DNA from: Phoronis australis
Lineage: Eukaryota > Phoronida > Phoronidae
Direction: 5' to 3'
Assembly: GCA_002633005.1 (NCBI GenBank)
Contig: NMRA01000483.1
Location: 51,964-115,963, forward strand
DNA: 64,000 bases
The notes under the pieces were generated by a model, which made no database searches, had not been told where the DNA came from, and was given only the letters and a program-made list of their open reading frames with translations. A program made the position numbers and the translations under genes. Positions 60,101 through 64,000 of this stretch are shown here, in pieces. Within the stretch, counting starts at the first letter, position 1. Each line of letters opens with the position of its first letter.

Positions 60101-62738
60101 TTAATAGAAACCTATGTTCCAAATTCCATGAAAATCTGTCAAGGAACTCTGAAGATAGAGATGTAAACATGAAAAACTACAATTGCCCAGGAAGCACAGC
60201 GGTAGCCAGATTCGTCCAAAAAGTCGTCACTTTGCTAATTTTCATTATGATCCTGTGAATGATTTGGCAGGTAAATGCAGAAACACAATAAGAACGACCA
60301 TTCAGTGGAACAAAATACACCACTTTCCGAAAACGAGACTGCGTCTTAATAAATACCTACATGTCAACTATCATGAAAAATTTTCAAAGAACTCGGAATA
60401 CACAGAGGCAAACATGAAAAATCAAACCTAAAATTGCCACTAGAGGGCATAGTGATAATCCAAAATTCGCTCGTGCTGTCCCATCTAGGATAGAAATATA
60501 TCTGTAGAATTCCACAAACATAAATCAAGTGGTTTAAATTACTAAATAGAGCAGCAGACGCTGGACTCTGAATGAACGGAAAGGGATGAGGACATAATGC
60601 GCTCACACAAGCACCTACACACGCATACAGGTGCAAAAAGGGCTGCTAGGTGGTTAAGAATACATCAAACCTGTCTGAAAATGAATAGCCATCATAATCT
60701 CCATTTGCTAAATTTGATGCCAAGTTTCAGATCCTCCATCAGGCTCCATCACGATTTTTTGTGATGCAGCAGCAGATGCCGGACAACTGAACACCGAACA
60801 CCCAAACAGAGATGACAGCAATGTAACTAAATGAACCAGACATAAGGACAGGATGATGACAATATGCACCCTCTCACCCACATTCACACACGTGTGTGGG
60901 GGGAGGGGCACATAGCTTTTACTATATACTGAGCATGCTAAAATCTGATATACCTTGTTGAACATCTCTGTCCAGTAACTCGTCAAAGAGTTGCTTCTGT
61001 ATTGAAAGAGGTAGGTCAACAATATCTGGAATTGAAGAATTTATTTAGTACACAAGTAAAGAACCGTCACTGAATTGTAATTTACCAAAACTATTGAATT
61101 CTGGTCCAGTTTGAAAACAATATCTCAATCAAAGTCTACTATTTTAAAATCCAAGGGCATGTTTGATTAACGTTGCGTTCAACTCGTCTGTGTTTTATCA
61201 GAACCAAACATGGTAAATTTGATAATAGACCATTTTCACACTATGAACAAGAGAGTCAGGCAAAGTGAACAAGTCGGAGACCAGGACATATCATCAATAT
61301 TCAATTTCTTCATGTCTTGATCTATCTTCCAAAATTACATTGAGTTTGTCATTTTACTTGAAATCTGACTTGATTTTCATCTGTGAATTTTTAGATAAAA
61401 TAGAAACTTAAATTGCCTGTTAGGTAGGAGAAACAAAAACAATAACATGCACTGACCATTAATATATAGCAAAACCCGCACAAGTCAGCGAGCACATAGC
61501 CTAAATCACTTAATGTGAACAACACACACTAATATTCATGTGAATGAGCAAGCATGTGATTTGAGTGGTCATGTTACAACAGACAAAGCTGAAATAGCTT
61601 TATCCGACTACATACTTAAAAACAAATTGTTGTTACCTTTGTGTTTTCTAACCATTTCAATGGTCCGAATGGTGAATAAACTTCACAACCAAATAATATT
61701 ATATCATGACAAATATCCACCAGTAAAAGGGGAAATAAAGACTGTCAACAAACACCTTTGATTTAGGCCACTTACTGTCTCGGGTCAGAGTGAGAACACA
61801 AAACAACCAATGATAATGGGTGAAAGGTATGTGATATTCAGCATGATTGTGATATTTTTATACCAAAGACTTCATGTGGATTTTGAAACAACAGTATCCA
61901 GAGTATAGAACGTTATAATATTCTTGATTTGTAAGTATGATTTCACCATCAGGTTAAATGCTATTAGAAGTAAATTATTTGGATCTCTCATTTCCACAGC
62001 CTCAGAGAAAAGCCAACAGGAATGACTCTCTGTAAATGGCTTGCCTGAAACATAATAACTTTTCTCAGTAATTTCACTGCATATTATGTTAACCCCTTTA
62101 CACTAGCAAGTTCAAGTCTTTGAAATCAACCCTACAGTAGGAGTACTGCAAAGATAATCTTTTGGTGGACTACGACTACCCAATCATTGTTTGAAGAAAC
62201 CGGTGTCATTTTGGGTATTTTCAGTTACAAGAAAATCTGAAAAGTATCCAAATTGCTATTGAGGAATAACCATCAAGTAACTAGAGAGTAAATGCGCCAA
62301 AGGCCTCTGGTGTAAAGCTACAGAAATCAAACTAAACTGATAGTTCATAAGTGTCCATAAGTATCACATAGCTTCCCAGCAAACTTGGTTGCCTCACATG
62401 GAAATCTACACATTTAGGGAGCTCCATTTGGTACTTACCCGCTGGAAGCGCAAATGTAGCGTGTTCTGTTAGAAAGTAGCAAGGAAATGGGCCCTTCCGC
62501 TGGCGCAAGTACGATGACACGTCACGCAATAAGTCAGCAGCAAGGTCAGGACTAACATGCGAAGGAACACGTTTCTTGCCATTGGCAGCCATGTCTGTGG
62601 CTGCCAACAGCACGGCCAGCATGTCCTCACGCTGGAACCGTATGGACAGGTGCACAAGGGTGAAACCCACGTCAAATGCGCTTGGACGACTGAGTAATGA
62701 ACATTCCTCTTTGGTTAGCTGTCGTCCAGGTTCACCAC
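54136..62738 (-). CDS. ZRANB1: TRABID/ZRANB1 deubiquitinase, C-terminal seven exons
   Basis: Minus-strand exons in transcript order: 62439-62738, 60954-61025, 59122-59320, 57254-57372, 56569-56694, 55535-55764 and 54136-54351 (stop 54136-54138). They encode 419 residues with all phases consistent. The first exon is the ankyrin-like ubiquitin-binding region (FDVGFTLVHLSIRFQRED). The OTU domain follows, with catalytic Cys in AGDCLLDS (codon 59220-59222) and catalytic His in TRGHFSAL (codon 55688-55690). HILRRPIIVYG and SFRGETIGY are strongly conserved, and the tail ends DDETDDE as in vertebrates. The family cleaves K29-, K33- and K63-linked ubiquitin chains and acts in Wnt and other signalling. 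The vertebrate protein has about 700 residues, so the N-terminal NZF zinc-finger exons must lie beyond base 62739, mostly past the window edge. Intact and likely functional. Confidence 0.95.
60090..60450 (+). repeat. R3-type degenerate units in ZRANB1 intron
   Basis: Two units share CCTATGTTCCAAATTCCATG or CTATCATGAAAA, then GAACTC.GAA.A.A.AG and AACATGAAAAA..AC..AAATTGCC. The second ends CCACTAGAGGGCAT at 60437-60450, a 13/14 match to the CTCF-core consensus. Same family as 16320-16965 and, inverted, 23885-24470. Confidence 0.55.
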
Positions 62739-64000
62739 CTGTGGAAGTATAAGATAGGCTGTAAAGATCTTACAAAGTATTTACAAACAACAAAAGAAGG
62801 CTACTATACAACACTCATTGTTTGCATGGTTCAGCTGTTCTTGCCGTCAATCTCGTCGCATGTTTTCATGATGGCCTTTCATTTCAAAATTTTGAATTCT
62901 AGCAATTAATGAGATCATAAAAGTGTGAAACATGGATTGTGTACATCACCACTAACTTAACACGGTTGTTGCTTTGCTGCCGAAACAGATTGTTCTTCAT
63001 TCGGGAATATGCAATAGTGCCTGTAGCTGTGACCGTGACGCCAATAAAATGAGTGTAAGATGGATTCTTCATTATACCATTTTCACATCCGAAGTTTAAA
63101 ACTACAAGTCTTGAAAAAACCTAATGTGTTACATCTTTTGAATTTGATTTGGTGACTGAATCAGTCAAAAAATAAAAAATGTGATTTCCTGGAGTTGCTT
63201 CAGTTTGTTGGTTATGGAAATAAACGTAAAAAGGTTTGCTCACATGAGTTGGGATACTGAAGTCGTACACATGCTATCAGCCCAGCACTGACTACCAAAT
63301 GCGGCTCGCAGTTATGTCAGGCCCTGCCCATGTACAACCAATAACACAACATTTGAAATGGACCACTTACAGATTCATAAACTAAGCTGCAACTTGTTCC
63401 TCACACATCAAGTTGATAATAACTAGGACTTGAGAATAACGGTCAAGTCGTCATTGCTACTGACGACTCAAGATGTACGCGTCTCTAAACATAGGTAGCC
63501 TTATGGGCTAGAAATCGCATCCTCTTCAGTGGTAAACGCACCAAAGAGCCCAATACCAGCTCCATTTCTAGATATATCACAAACACTTTGCTAAAAAAAT
63601 TGCAGTTGCAACATCCAAGATCTGGCAGAGGTAGGTTAGTGTTTTATGCGCTGAAGCTAACTTCTGTTAGCCAGACCTAGAATAGGCTGGTTGTGTACAC
63701 TTAACACAAAACTTAGTTACAACGACCACTGTTAATCAAGTTTGGAATACTGGCAAACAGCAAATTTTCGGCTACTAATTTTCAAAATGACTACAAAGAA
63801 TTTCAGAAGTTTTAGCCCACTTGCTTAACTCCTTTAGTTTGTTAATCTATTACCAGCCTAGAAACCATTTTCGTGAACTGCCATCAGATTTCAGGTGAAA
63901 CACTTATGAGTGAGTTTTCAGACGTATAAAATGACTCATGATTAGCATGTCCTGTACTTCACCTAGATGAATCATCAGTAGTCAACTTACTTAGGCCACC
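62739..64000 (-). other. ZRANB1 intron; possible upstream exon at the very edge
   Basis: Mostly intronic with no recognised repeat. At 63985-63990 there is a perfect minus-strand donor GTAAGT. Reading 64000-63991 before it leaves a phase-1 end (codons Gly-Gly-Leu then A), which would join to GT of the 62738 acceptor as Ser. The phase fits, but only ten bases are visible. Confidence 0.3.

Overview
The window is animal (metazoan) nuclear DNA. The evidence is split genes with GT-AG introns of 0.2-7 kb, a eukaryotic tRNA-Ile with internal A and B boxes and a T-run terminator, tRNA-derived SINEs, many small inverted-repeat elements, and draft-assembly Ns (one 192-N gap and several single Ns). The gene set is a TRABID/ZRANB1 deubiquitinase, a stand-alone universal stress protein (absent from vertebrates but common in marine invertebrates) and a tandem METTL27-like pair. 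With the dense MITE and foldback content this points to a marine invertebrate, perhaps a cephalochordate or hemichordate. I cannot name the species from sequence alone.

Layout. 1-643: decayed pieces of a SWIM/THAP-like family often linked to YqaJ nucleases, in convergent orientation. 1384-4542: decayed DNA transposon with about 160-bp inverted ends. 5635-6933: large foldback element with a tRNA-like core. 8147-12702 and 18024-26118: two tandem five-exon methyltransferase genes on the + strand with identical exon phases; the second has an assembly gap cutting exon 2. Related 3'-flank repeats follow both copies. 29254-29765: MITE-like element interrupted by a tRNA-derived SINE with 13-bp target duplications. 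33238-33311: tRNA-Ile(AAT). 33.3-41.7 kb: no recognisable protein gene, several repeats. 41749-50902: four-exon universal stress protein gene (+) whose first intron (7 kb) is full of repeats. 51.4-53.1 kb: inverted-repeat elements. 54136-62738 (and beyond the right edge): C-terminal seven exons of a TRABID/ZRANB1 orthologue (-), holding part of the ankyrin-like domain and the full OTU catalytic domain.

The protein genes look functionally unrelated: a SAM-dependent methyltransferase pair, an ATP-binding stress protein and a ubiquitin-chain-editing enzyme. I see no operon-like or defence-like system. The most unusual material is the repeat DNA: degenerate 130-160 bp unit arrays ending in CTCF-core-like motifs, nested AGGAT palindromes, a SINE-in-MITE insertion with an empty paralogous site, and the large foldback.
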